Under the pieces are notes generated by a model. That model was not told the origin of the DNA. It saw only the letters and a list, made by a program, of their open reading frames with translations, and searched no databases. From positions 152,845,469 through 152,909,468 of the forward strand of contig CM060955.1 in assembly GCA_030765055.1 (NCBI GenBank): 64,000 nt of DNA. Reading direction: 5' to 3'. The stretch is from Mantis religiosa. Its lineage: Eukaryota > Arthropoda > Insecta > Mantodea > Mantidae. Shown here one piece after another: positions 34,939-45,395 of this stretch; position 1 is the first letter of the stretch; each line of letters starts with the position of its first letter. The position numbers and the translations under genes are program-made.

Positions 34939-35666
34939 CAGTATGTTACAAAAAGGTATGGCCAAACTTTCAGGAAACATTCCTCACACACAAAGAAAGA
35001 AAATATGTTATGCGGACATGTGTCCGGAAACGCTTAATTTCCATGTTAGAGCTCATTTTATTACTTCTCTTCAAATCACATTAATCAAGGAATGGAAACA
35101 CACGACAACAGAACGTACCAGCGTGACTTCAAACACTTTATTACAGGAAATGTTCAAAATGTCCTCCGTTAGCGAGGTTACATGCATCCATCCTCCGTCG
35201 TATGGAGTCTCTGATGCGCTGTTGCAGCCCTGGAGAATGGCGTATTGTATCACAGCCGTCCACAATACGAGCACGAAGAGTCTCTATATTTGGTACCTGG
35301 GTTGTGTAGACAAGAGCTTTCAAATGTCCCCATAAATGAAAGTCAAGAGGGTTGAGGTCAGGAGAGCGTGGAGGCCATGGAATTGGTCCGCCTTTACCAA
35401 TCTATTGGTCACCGAATCTGTTGTTGAGAAGCGTACGAACACTTCGACTGAAATGTGCAGGAGCTCCATCGTGCATGAACCACAATGGGGTATTTTGACA
35501 ATTGTCTGCACGAATGATTTCAATTTACATTTTAAGAGAACTACTAAAATGAGCTCTAAGATGGAAATTTAGCGTTTCCGGTCACATATCCACATAACAT
35601 ATTTTCTTTCTTTGTGTGTGGGGAATGTTTCCTCAAAGTTTGGCCGTACTTTTTTGTAACATCCTG
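34939..35666 (-). mobile_element. Tc1/mariner-type derivative, 728 bp, copy 1
   Basis: Starts CAGTATGTTACAAAAAGG and ends TTTTTTGTAACATCCTG with TA at 34937-34938 and 35667-35668. The terminal inverted repeats extend about 140 bp (shared GGAAACATTCC, CACACACAAAGAAAGAAAAT, GAGCTCATTTTA). The minus strand encodes the C-terminal half of a transposase: PLWFMHDGAPAHFSRSVR, WPPRSPDLNPLDFHLWGHLK, then RIRDSIRRRMDACNLANGG, with one stop. The N-terminal half and first catalytic Asp are deleted. Same length and structure as 44576-45303. Confidence 0.9.
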
Positions 35667-35696
35667 TATAAGGCCTGTAGTTGGCGAGTGAGTTCA

Positions 35697-36144
35697 ATAC
35701 TCCCATCCCAACATCTTCGTGAACCCCCTTGGCCGTTACGACCACAGGGCTCCTCGCCGCCGACGGAGCTACCGGTCTCCCAAAGATGCTTTGGGTAACC
35801 AGAATTGAACAGGGCCACATTCCCTTGACTTCAAACCCCCAAGCCCAGAAGTGGGCTTGGTAAGTCCAATACCTAAGCATTTGTTCATTTCCCTCTATCC
35901 TGTTAAGCACACTGTGCTCAGATGCCTCCCAGGGCGGAGAGCGCAGCCAGCACTGGGCGCACAAACCCCACGGGGCAACAGCGCGCCTAAGGCTAGACGT
36001 ATCACTGCCAAAGAGAACCACCTGAGACAAAGACGACTCTATTATAGTGCCCAGATAAAGCCGCAATAAGCGGCTAGGTGCTGTGCAGCAAACATTCCGT
36101 CCAGGTAAACCTGGACGACTCCAATCTTCTGCTGGTCTGCTGTT
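35697..36144. mobile_element. 448-bp insertion with 10-bp target duplication
   Basis: AGTGAGTTCA lies at 35687-35696 and 36145-36154, where the LTR should have it once, so the 448 bp between is an insertion. It has no A tail and no inverted ends that I can see. Near its right end is the perfect palindrome GTCCAGGTAAACCTGGAC (about 36099-36116). ORFs inside show no family features. Confidence 0.6.
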
Positions 36145-36399
36145 AGTGAGTTCAGTTCTTGGCGAGCAGCCGTGAGGAGCGCCCAGTGTGGGACTGGAAG
36201 ACTGTGTACGTGCATCGGAGGAGTGTACGTAATTGCGAGTGCAGTGGACCTATGACAGAAGAATTGGTGAATTGTAATTGTGTGCATTACGTAATTCTAT
36301 GTAATCGGCAAGTGTTCGGACTGTAATTCGGTGGAAATAAAGCACATTTTTGAGTGGTGCAATTGGACTTTTAATTTCACGAAACTACAAAGTCACAAT

Positions 36400-36754
36400 A
36401 TGAATAAAAGTTGTTAGAGTAGATTTTAAGATTAAACTATTCATTGCTTTTTCACATAAATTAGTTTTAGTTGGAGATACATTTTTAGAAAATCATCTGG
36501 TATACTTGGAAGAGCTGCCTTAAATACAAGTTTGGTTATGTATTCGACATGCTTTAGGTAATGCTACTCACACATATGGTTCTGGATTCACTACATTCCT
36601 TTTCCGCTCTTCAGCACCTTACGTAACCAATAAGAATTAAATGATATTCGAAAACATGTGAAAGTGGCGTATTTTTAGCTCTTACAGAAGCGTGTAAAGA
36701 AGCGTAACCCTGGACCAGACTTCAGAAGAAATATTTTTCGTTTTACGAAGATTT
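36400..36754. other. Unassigned stretch
   Basis: No recognised feature. Confidence 0.45.
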
Positions 36755-36937
36755 TTTTTTTCCTTGTTCCATTTACACCCCGCCTTTAACTGCTCATTCA
36801 TACTTCCAGACTCTGGGGAAGATGGGGAATTACCTTGGTCGGAGAAAAATCCCCAACCCCACCGCCGGGAATCGAACTCGGGACCCCTAGCACGGCAGGC
36901 AGGTGCTCTACCAACTAAGCTTCGGGGCCAGCCGGAA
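36755..36937 (-). mobile_element. SINE-F with tRNA-like head
   Basis: On the minus strand: TAGTTGGTAGAGCACCTGCC (A-box region), GAGTTCGATTCCCGGCGGTG (B box), then CCCCAGAGTCTGGAAGTATG and a T run on the plus strand as the tail. Matches 26583-26810. Confidence 0.75.
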
Positions 36938-37234
36938 ATATGTTATCAAGGACAACTCTATGCTTACTTGTAATGGTGAAATATTACTTACACGATACAG
37001 TGTATTTGTGTTTGTTGTGAAAGGCATATTGTAAATTATTTTCAATGCATGATTTTGGAATACTTCGAGGTCATGAATTAAATATTTAGTAGAATTACCT
37101 CTTAAATTGTTTAAGTAGTGAAAATGGGATTGGATTTAGGCCTGGTAGATTCTTCGTAAATGTTTTACCTAAATATTTTGAACTTAAATCTGTGAATTAC
37201 AGCTAATACAGGTAGAAAATTATTTTTATATGCT

Positions 37235-37404
37235 AAATGTGGACTCAAACACAACGAGGGGTTGGAAACAGAAATAAAAACACTTTTAAACTGACTGACA
37301 TTGAACGACTTATTCATTAAGACATTGACAACGTAAGGTAAGACTGGGAAAACTGCGTGAGACATGCAGAAGTAGTACAAGTCGACGATTTTTGGAAAGA
37401 AATA
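37235..37404 (+). pseudogene. MADF-like domain fragment, copy 2
   Basis: Reads LTDIERLIH, a stop, DIDNVR, a stop, then VDDFWKEI. DNA identity with 130-375 (rc) extends over AAACTGCGTGAGACAT and GGAAAGAAATA. Cut at the FWKEI position by the mariner that starts at 37405. Confidence 0.35.
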
Positions 37405-38192
37405 CACCTATTTTTTCAGGACTGGAACCAGATAAGAACTTCTGCCCCCCTACAGAGCATAGAGCTATAGTGGCAGCGACGAGAGTTAGGCCTGTTTTTG
37501 ATACTTAAAATGGCGACGTTTTCTTTGAAAGAATAGCCTGTAATCGATGTTCCATTCATGCCGTCATCACGCGTCAACATCGCCTGACAATTTGTCACGC
37601 GCACAGCCTTGTGATCATCTGTCAGCATTCGTGGCACCCACCTGGAAGTCAGACACTTTTTGCATTTTCAGATCTTCATGCAGGATTTTGTTCACAGATC
37701 CCATGGAAATGCCAATTTTCGAGGCAATGTTTACAATGCTCAATCGGTGATCCTCCAAAACAACGTTCTCTCCTCACTGGATCACGTCATCAGACCGACT
37801 GGTGCGAGACCGTGACTGTCTTGGTTTGTTGTCACACGTATTCTGCATTCATAGAACTGTCACACACAGGAACGCACATAAGACACTTCCACGGTACCAT
37901 CACCACATGCCTCACTCAACTGGCGATGAATTTCAATAGTTATCACACCACGAAAATGGAGAAAACGAATGATTACACTCTTTCTTGCAATGAATACGTC
38001 GCCATTTTAAATATCAAAAACACAGTCGTTACTCTAGTTTCTACCACTAGAGTTCTATGAACTGTACAGTACTGCCATCTCTGATACGCATTCACAGTGA
38101 GTCCACGTGTATTTAAAAAAGGCCCAGAAGTTCCTTTGTGGTCTCAGTCTTGCAAAATAAAATAGGTGGTTTTATAACTTGAACGCACCTTG
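37405..38192 (-). mobile_element. Mariner element 3, internally deleted
   Basis: Minus strand: MATYSLQESVIIRFLHFRGV followed by ITIEIHRQL (helix-turn-helix), several stops, then RMLTDDHKAVRVTNCQAMLT, the block before the first catalytic Asp of this mariner subfamily. After that the sequence jumps to the 3' end. The 5' end (rc CAAGGTGCGTTCAA) abuts TA at 38193-38194. The left end has only TATTTTTTCAGG-type inner terminal repeat, so it is truncated. A second 5' end of the same family lies at 39365-39655. Confidence 0.75.
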
Positions 38193-38339
38193 TAATATTC
38201 CCATTGATAGCTTTTGTACCTTTCTTTCGTTTAAGTGCAGATTGAGGCCCCAACTTGCCAATGTTAACTGTGGTAAATGTATGACCAATTATTTCTGAAA
38301 CTAAAGTATCATACAATATGTCTACATAAGTTGGGTGAT
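38189..38339 (-). CDS. Candidate host exon 2, unidentified
   Basis: Minus-strand open segment reading HPTYVDILYDTLVSEIIGHT, then TTVNIGKLGPQSALKRKKG and TKAINGNIT. It looks coding: no stops, mixed composition and a basic KRKK run. Upstream is an acceptor-like ATGTAG (AG at 38340-38341), although the pyrimidine tract is weak. Downstream is ACAAG|GTGCGT, which fits a donor, but that GTGCGT lies inside the terminal repeat of the adjacent mariner. Phase is 1 at the start and 2 at the end, compatible with the segment at 58111-58359 upstream. It could also be a pseudogene or transposon fragment cut by the mariner. I do not recognise the protein. Confidence 0.4.
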
Positions 38340-38372
38340 CTACATTTAAACAATATTTTTTTATTTGGATAT

Positions 38373-38725
38373 AACCACACCGCCTGGCTCTCACCAATGC
38401 GGTTCGGCTTCGATCCCAGGTGACGACAAATTGTTATTTGTGGTGGGGATTACGGCTCAGGGACGGGGTTTCTCCGAGACCTCCGGTTTCCCCCACCTTT
38501 ATTCCACCATGCTCCATTATCATCCTTCCTTTCATACACTTTACCTTCATTTCATTCATCTAATTCCCTCACCCATTCCTGGAACTGGGCTGATCACCCA
38601 TCCCTGGATTTCTCTCTCTGATCCGTAGTTGTGGCTCCCTCACTCGACGTTTAAAGTGGCATAAGGGGTAGAGCATCATAAGTGAATAGAACAGTGTCCT
38701 ATACCAAGAGCAGAAGAAGAAATAA
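38373..38725 (+). mobile_element. SINE-D, partial
   Basis: GGTTCGGCTTCGATCCCAGG looks like a tRNA B box, followed by a body with CTCCGGTTTCCCCCACC, TCACCCATTCCTGGAACTGG and a tail ending CAAGAGCAGAAGAAGAAAT. Only one copy is in this window, so the SINE call rests on the B box and tail. Confidence 0.5.
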
Positions 38726-39364
38726 CCACCTTTAAATTAACATTTATTACAAATTATTCTTTTAAGATAGCCAACACAGTTCTTAGTGTAATGAATCAGT
38801 TTTTAAAATCCTAGCATTTACATTTTAAATTTTCATAGATTTATGAGAAAAGTGTCGTTTTTAGCAGATGAAAAGACATTTGAAACAAAAATCGAAGAAA
38901 TCAAACTTGCATGTAATATAAAATGAAAGTACGGGATCTTAGTAAACAGAGGCAGTCATGCATAACAGTAGTACAAATCGATGGACTAAACCCTCCCCTA
39001 AAGATAGGCTGAAGTTTACCACTCCACTCCAAAATGTGTAGGCGTCCCGATTTTCTTTTCTGTGAAGTACCACAGAAGTCATCGTGCAATGGCAATGCAG
39101 TACCATTCATTTTAAAGTATTTAAAATAGATGTATCGTGCCTAAAGTATTAAATTAAAAAGGAACTTTATATTAATGGACTGTTCGTATTTTATAATAGT
39201 TGTAAAACATGCTATTTTATCTCTTAAATAGTACTTTTGAATTCATTAATATAATTTTCCTTTTTCTCAATTGATTTATTTTATTCAATGCAATAAATGG
39301 TCAACCTGGATCCTTATTTGGAGATGATAAAATTTAAATTTATCTTGATATTATTTTCGAGAGT
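38726..39364. other. AT-rich stretch with no recognised feature
   Basis: No coding family or repeat match. Confidence 0.45.
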
Positions 39365-39655
39365 ATTCAGTATTTCACTTAACTGGCGATGAATTTCAAT
39401 AGGTATCACACCACGAAAATGGAGAAAACGAATGATTACACTCTTCTTGAAATGCAAACGTCACCGTATTAAGCATAAAAGCAGTCCTAACTCTCGTCGC
39501 TGTCACTAAAGTTCTATGCACTGTACAGTGCTACCATCTCTGTCACGCATTCATAAACAGTCCACGTGTATTTTAATAAAAAAAACACGGAAGTTCCTAT
39601 CTGGTCACACACCTGAAAAAATAGATGTTAACAGTTGAACGCACTTCGGAGCACG
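39365..39655 (-). mobile_element. Mariner element 3 family, 5' end fragment
   Basis: Shares with 37900-38192 the strings AACTGGCGATGAATTTCAAT, TATCACACCACGAAAATGGA, ACTGTACAGT and GAACGCAC. It covers the N-terminal coding start and 5' terminal region only. Confidence 0.7.
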
Positions 39656-41089
39656 TGACGAGATTTTGAAGCATTTAATAAATTGGCACGACTTAGACGA
39701 TGAAATCAATTAACATAAGTGACGTTGTAGTTATACGGAATGAGCCACTGGCAGTTCCATTGAATTAGAAACATAGATAATTCATAAATCATAATTATAG
39801 CACTTAAAATAGACACATAACTGCAGATATCCATGTTCTAATTTTAATTTCCACAACTTCATCGGTATAAAAGTTAACAAACTTAGTTTAGGTTACTTTA
39901 AGGCCATTGCCAAAGAGATTTGCATGTGTAGGAGAGAAAAGGAGACATTTAAGGAGTGGTGGGGTTTGAGTTGGCAACGCTGAGCACGCAAACGAATTTC
40001 ATTCGCTGGGGAACTCTTCTCTCTTGAAGAACATAATAAATCACTTATGCTAATTTGTGAACCCTGGCGTCATTCTGGTTTTCTCTTTCACCACGTCGTG
40101 CTACGGGTGGTCGAACTTGACGGCGACACACGAGTGAGAGAACAGAAGCAGTTTGGAGGTTAGGGAAGTCGAGGAACACTACAGAAGGATGTGTCAGTAC
40201 CTCGTGACCTCTCTATTAGCAACCCTAAATAAATTTGCTTAACCAGCCTTAAATAAATGTATGAAAACAAAGTATCTAGAATGGGGTTTTATAGGTTGTG
40301 TAAACTATGAAGGTAGAAAAGTGGGGCAATATGTTTCTAGTACTCGGGCTGTCTGAATAAAACAAAACAAAAGCGGCTGCATTTGTTTGTGTGTGGCTTG
40401 TTTACAGGCTGCTCTGGAATCTACAGGTGGGCGCAGCCAGCCGGTGCCACAGACATGATGTACGGTTGCTAGTAACGCGGGTTACTATTGATTTGACCTC
40501 TAGACCTGCGCACACCATCAGGCGCCTCTTTTCGTCTTACTACACCTGCGATTTCACGGGGCTTTGGCAGCTAAGTTACACTCCCCAGCTTTAAACAATA
40601 GGGCCTGGTCCTTGAGGGGTTCGCTAACAAAAACCTCAGGAATCGATACCAGGTGCCAATAATACGCACCCTGCCCATCGCGCCTTACCAACATTTTATT
40701 CTCTCTGCCATCTATATTATAAATACAGAAGCTACTATAAAAATTTGACTACGCGATTTCAGTTTCAAAATTCGTTTCTGAACAGGAAAAGCAATGTTAG
40801 AGAGAGGTCTGTGCTTCTGTGTGCTTTGGACAGACAGTCGAATACCAAACCTGATTACTTAAGATTAGCATATTCTAATGCTAACTTAAGATTAGCATAT
40901 TCTAATGCTAAACAAAAAGATTTTGAAATAACCTTCCATCCCGAACTACACTAATAGAAAATACTTGAAAAGTCTAATCTTCTCGAAAAGGACTCCTAAC
41001 GAGTTTTATTAATATGGCAAATCCTGTCTAAACCGGACGCAAAACAAATTTCGGAACAGAGCTATTTCCCATGTAAAATTACACTGCCC
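39656..41089. other. Unassigned stretch
   Basis: No recognised gene. It contains a 27-bp direct repeat at 40858-40912 noted separately. Confidence 0.45.
40858..40912. repeat. Duplicated palindromic 27-mer
   Basis: CTTAAGATTAGCATATTCTA followed by ATGCTAA occurs twice back to back with period 27. Within each unit TTAGCAT pairs with ATGCTAA, giving two adjacent hairpins. Confidence 0.85.
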
Positions 41090-41306
41090 ACCTCGGTAGC
41101 GTAGATGGTAGCGTGTCTGCCTAACGTTCAAGAGGTCCTGAGTGCGAATCTCGGTCAGGGTGAGTTACTTGGAGAAGGTTTTTTCCCGGGTTTTCCCTTA
41201 TCCTTAAAATACTAATGTCGGGTAACTGTAAGCTCTATGGACCCTGGGCTCATCTGAGCATCATATCACCCATTTCATCATCGTCCCATATGACGACGTT
41301 AATAGA
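41090..41306 (+). mobile_element. SINE-A, 3' truncated
   Basis: Head (CCACCTCGGTAGCGTAGATG, CGAATCTCGGTCAGGG) and body up to CATCATCGTCCCATATGACG, ending without the A tail. Confidence 0.85.
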
Positions 41307-42154
41307 TTACTTTATATGTAATGGATTACAACGTACGGACTCTAAAAATACAATAATTTTGAGGGCGACTCTACTTGCGCCAGAGTTCCATGAACCATAA
41401 AAACTGTAATCCTTCGAGGAAAAGGTAAACCTAACCATTAGCTCTCTCAACTCACTTCCAGCACACATGGTAAAGGTACAAATGTTTTGTAGTGAGTTGA
41501 TTCTCAGTTTCGGTACGGGTGAAAGAAAACTGTGAACTTTGGTTATTTTTAAAACATAGTCTGTATGTACACAATTTCTGTAAAATGAGGTCTAAATATA
41601 AGACATGTAGCAGATATTTCATGTTTTGTTAAGAAGAATAGTAAAAGAGATTGAAATTTGTAATAAAATAGAGAAATAATGTAAGGTAGGTAACCATGAC
41701 AACCTTGTATGAAAAGAAGTTGATAGATACCTAAAACATTTTTCTTCTGCATAAGATCATCTTCGGGGCAAGCCGTGTTTTGTGATGCTCTGCAAGTTTG
41801 GAGAAAAAAGATGCATCAATAGCGTGTGCGCTATTAAGAAATAGTTAATCGTTGCATCATTCGCTGTTAGAAAAAAGACTAGAGTTTTATGATATTGAAA
41901 ATTGTGTGAAAGCACGTAATGAAATATGCAGAATTAAATGTTATACTTTGGAATGCAAGTATGAATTATTAACTAATCATCAGTAGAACCAATAATATCT
42001 CTGCTGCGATACTACACCCGAGAGAAGATCTCATCGCTCCAGAGCTACTGAGGTGATTTGCACATCTAGAGCTGCCGGAGAAACTACTAGATTTCTACAG
42101 GATCGACACCAAAGTTGATAAATTCTTCAGAATCCACCATCATCCAAATTAAAC
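41307..42154. other. Unassigned stretch
   Basis: No recognised family or repeat. Confidence 0.45.
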
Positions 42155-42615
42155 CGCTTCAGGCACTTTCACCGCAGGAAACAGTTAAGGCTACTGAAAT
42201 ACGCGAAAAGAACAAACGTCCAGCTAAAGAATTAACTGTGTTGTTTGAAGTGGGGAAAACTGGGATTTATGAGATTTTGAAAAAATAACATTCAAAGACG
42301 AATGGTTAATGGAAACAGAAGTGTATGTAATGCATTACAAAATCTACAGAGTGTGACGAGCTAAATCGTGCTGTGTTCGAGTGGTGTGTTAGTGCGCGCG
42401 CTAAAGGAATTCCTATTTCTGTACCATTGGTGCAGACCGAAATTTTAGAGACAGCAAGAAAATTAGACAAACACAATTTCAGAGCTTTTAATGGATGGCT
42501 CGAGAGTTTCAAACATCGTCATAACATTGTTTTGAGTGCGGTGTGTGGTGAAGCAAATGATATTGATATGCAGACAGTTGAAGATCTGAAAGGGAAAACT
42601 GAAAAGAAGAACTAG
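42155..42615 (+). pseudogene. Pogo/Tigger-like transposase N-terminus
   Basis: The plus strand reads VKATEIREKNKRPAKELTVL (first helix-turn-helix), a frameshifted middle, then VFEWCVSARAKGIPISVPLV, LETARKLDKHNFRAFNGWLE and SFKHRHNIV. The last three are the CENP-B-type DNA-binding domain (GIPIS, NGWLxxFKxRH) of pogo/Tigger transposases. The catalytic DDE part is absent; the frame stops at about 42613 and a microsatellite follows at 42690. Confidence 0.8.
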
Positions 42616-42689
42616 GCGATAAACTAAAGTTATAGTATGTAAATATGAAAATTATTGTATGAAAATATAGTACATAATACACATCAGTC

Positions 42690-43512
42690 TATCATCATCG
42701 TCATGATCGTCGTCGTCCTCGTCGTCGTCGTCCTCGCCGTCGTCGTCCTCGCCCTCGTCGTCGTCCTCCTCGTCGTCGTCCTCCTCCTCGTCGTCCTCCT
42801 CCTCGTCGTCCTCCTCCTCGTCGTCCTCCTCCTCCTCGTCGTCCTCGTCGTCCTCGTCGTCCTCCTCCTCCTCGTCGTCCTCGTCGTCCTCGTCGTCCTC
42901 GTCGTCCTCGTCGTCCTCGTCGTCCTCGTCGTCCTCGTCGTCCTCGTCGTCCTCGTCGTCCTCGTCGTCCTCGTCGTCCTCGTAGTCCTCATCCTCGTCG
43001 TCGTCCTCGTCGTGGTCCTCGTCTTCCTCGTCGTCCTCGTCTTCCTCGTCGTCCTCGTCGTCCTCCTCGTCCTCGTCGTCCTCCTCGTCCTCGTCGTCCT
43101 CCTCGTCCTCGTCGTCCTCCTCCTCGTCGTCCTCGTCGTCCTCGTCGTCCTCGTCGTCCTCGTCGTCCTCGTCGTCCTCGTCGTCCTCGTCGTCCTCGTC
43201 GTCCTCGTCGTCCTCGTCGTCCTCGTCGTCCTCGTCGTCCTCGTCGTCCTCGTCGTCCTCGTCGTCCTCGTCGTCCTCGTCGTCCTCGTCGTCCTCGTCG
43301 TCCTCGTCGTCCTCGTAGTCCTCGTCCTCGTCGTCCTCGTAGTCCTCATCCTCGTCGTCGTCCTCGTCGTGGTCCTCGTCGTCCTCGTCGTCCTCGTCTT
43401 CCTCGTCGTCCTCGTCTTCCTCGTCGTCCTCGTCGTCCTCCTCGTCCTCGTCGTCCTCCTCCTCGTCGTCGTCGTCCTCGTCGTCCTCGTCCTCATCCTC
43501 GTCATCATCATC
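42690..43512. repeat. CTC/GTC trinucleotide array (about 820 bp)
   Basis: Built from CTC and GTC triplets, mostly in a 9-bp CTCGTCGTC arrangement, with rare TAG, CAT and TGG variants. A marker string (CGTAGTCCTCATCC) occurs at 42981 and 43338, so a block of about 357 bp was duplicated within the array. Long ORFs on both strands (Leu/Val-rich plus, Thr/Arg-rich minus) are by-products. Confidence 0.97.
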
Positions 43513-43751
43513 ATTGTTATTATTTACAATTCATTCTATATCATTCCTCACTATAAAACTGTGCGACTATTTCAACAGACCAAGTTTGGACCTCCGTACG
43601 GAAACTCCTGCGTAGCAGAGTCTAGTTCAAAGGTAACAACTGAAAAATGTTTGAAAACTCAAATGAATAGACTGATATGTGACCTTTTTTTTGCATTTTA
43701 TATCGTTATAGTGTGGCTCCAAAGTTTCTGTGGGTATATATGTATATATAT
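43513..43751. other. Short unassigned stretch
   Basis: Ends in a TATATGTATATATAT run beside the LTR. Confidence 0.4.
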
Positions 43752-44476
43752 TGTGACTTTGTAGAATTAAAAGGCCGAGTTGCAGAAATTAAAAATCACA
43801 TTTATTTTCGTAGAAATACTCTTATAGATTACAGCAGCATTACGTTATATACACCATCAGTCTACCAAGGTCGATCACAATAACAAACAGTGACAGTAGA
43901 TTACATCCTTAGCTCTCGTTACAACAACACAGCTGGCTGTCTCTCATTTCACAACACTCTTGGCCAATCGTCGCCTCTTTAAAACTTCACAGATAATTTC
44001 TAGATGATTTGCAAATAAACCAGAACGCGAACAATCTGTCAGTCTAGAAGTATCATCGCCCTGCTGGAACGGTTACCATGGATTTATCTTTGTTAATAGA
44101 TACCACTGAGATAACGCACTGATTATTATTGTAAGAGTGAGAGGTGTACTGACGCGCCTCCTGGTCGTGTGCTAAGCACCAGTGAATGCATCACTTCAGC
44201 CAATGGAACTCGCAGGAATCACAAATGACAGATATAAGTTCACTCCACGTGGAGTTATCAGTGCATTGTCGGAGAGGTATCTATTACCAAAGATAAAGCC
44301 AAGGTAACGGTTCGAACAGGGCGACTATAACTAGAAATTTACATTTATCTCAATTTGTTTGTTTCGGGAGACCCTTACCTGACTGTTATCTTTGTCCGTG
44401 GTTCTTTTCACACTGCCCTCCTATCAGTTTCTTTCGTGTAAACAAACTATGCGATCGTGGATACGGGTTTGTGACA
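43752..44476 (-). repeat. Solo LTR, second subfamily
   Basis: Starts TGTGACTTTGTAGAATTAAA and ends GGGTTTGTGACA, giving TGT...ACA ends. The first 20 bases match the LTR at 23304, and the edge at 53384 carries GTAGAATTAAAAG and TTATTTCCGTAGAAAC. The 4 bases to the left are ATAT but those to the right are GAAT, so the target duplication is imperfect. Orientation is inferred from the 21-kb element. Confidence 0.6.
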
Positions 44477-44575
44477 GAATATATTATCATTCCTAGATTA
44501 TGAATCCCAAAACACAAATTTAAGCTATTTAAAAAATGCTCCAAAACTGTAATAGATCACAATGTTTCAGAAATA

Positions 44576-45303
44576 CAGAATGTTACAAAAAGGTACGGCC
44601 AAACTTTCAGGAAACATTCCTCACACACAAAGAAAGAAAATATGTGATGCGGACATGTGTCCGGAAACGCTTAATTTCCATGTTAGAGCTCATTTTATTA
44701 CTTCTCTTCAAAACACATTAATCACTGAATGGAAACACATGACAACAGAACGTACCAGCGTGACTTCAAACACTCTATTACAGGAAATGTTCAAAATGTC
44801 CTCCGTTAGCGAGGTTACATGCATCCATCCTCCGTCGCATGGAATCCCTGATGCGCTGATGCAGCCCTGGAGAATGGCGTATTGTATCACAGCCGTCCAC
44901 AATACGAGCACGAAGAGTCTCTACATTTGGTACCTGGGTTGTGTAAACAAGAGGTTTCAAATGACCCCATAAATGAAAGTCAAGAGGGTTGAGGTCAGGA
45001 GAGCGTGGAGGCCATTGAATTGGTCCGCCTCTACCAATCTATTGGTCAACGAATCTGTTGTTGAGAAGCGTACGAACACTTCGACTGAACTGTGCAGGAG
45101 TTCCATCGTGCATGAACCACAATGGGGTATTTTGACAATTGTCTGCACGAATGATTTCAATTTACAGCTTAAGAGAAATACTAAAATGAGCTCTAACATG
45201 GAAATTTAGCACTTCCGGTCACATGTCCACTTAACATATTTTCTTTCTTTGTGTGTGAGGAATGTTTCCTGAAAGTTTGGCCGTACCTTTTTGTAACATC
45301 CTG
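44576..45303 (-). mobile_element. Tc1/mariner-type derivative, 728 bp, copy 2
   Basis: Starts CAGAATGTTACAAAAAGG, ends TTTTTGTAACATCCTG, with TA at 44574-44575 and 45304-45305. It has the same length, same deleted structure and same C-terminal transposase part (GAPAHFS-like region, SPDLNPLDFHLWG with point changes, RRRMDACNLANGG) as 34939-35666. Two copies with the same deletion indicate a non-autonomous subfamily that itself moved. Confidence 0.9.
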
Positions 45304-45395
45304 TATATAGTTTAAGAAATACAGTACTACGTTGGTTTTTTAGATAAATTTGTCCAATTGTTTCTTTCGCTCATCCGAGATAATGATATATATAT

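Larger units (their letters stand above)
34716..36397 (+). mobile_element. LTR of the 21-kb family, broken by two insertions
   Basis: Starts TGTCACCCGAACGTCAGAAC and runs to CTTCCCTATA (34938); resumes after a Tc1/mariner insertion with AGGCCTGTAGTTGGCGAGTG; is split again by a 448-bp insertion; then continues TTCAGTTCTTGGCGAGCAGC to CTACAAAGTCACA (36397). Same orientation as the solo LTR at 31801. No matching 4-bp duplication was seen. Confidence 0.82.

Noticed and set aside
35569..36066. 165-codon minus-strand ORF
   Set aside because: It spans the edge of the Tc1/mariner element, LTR and an insertion, so it is a chance fusion.
42655..43764. Leu/Val-rich membrane protein (369 codons) and Thr/Arg-rich protein on the other strand
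   Set aside because: Both are translations of a CTC/GTC microsatellite.
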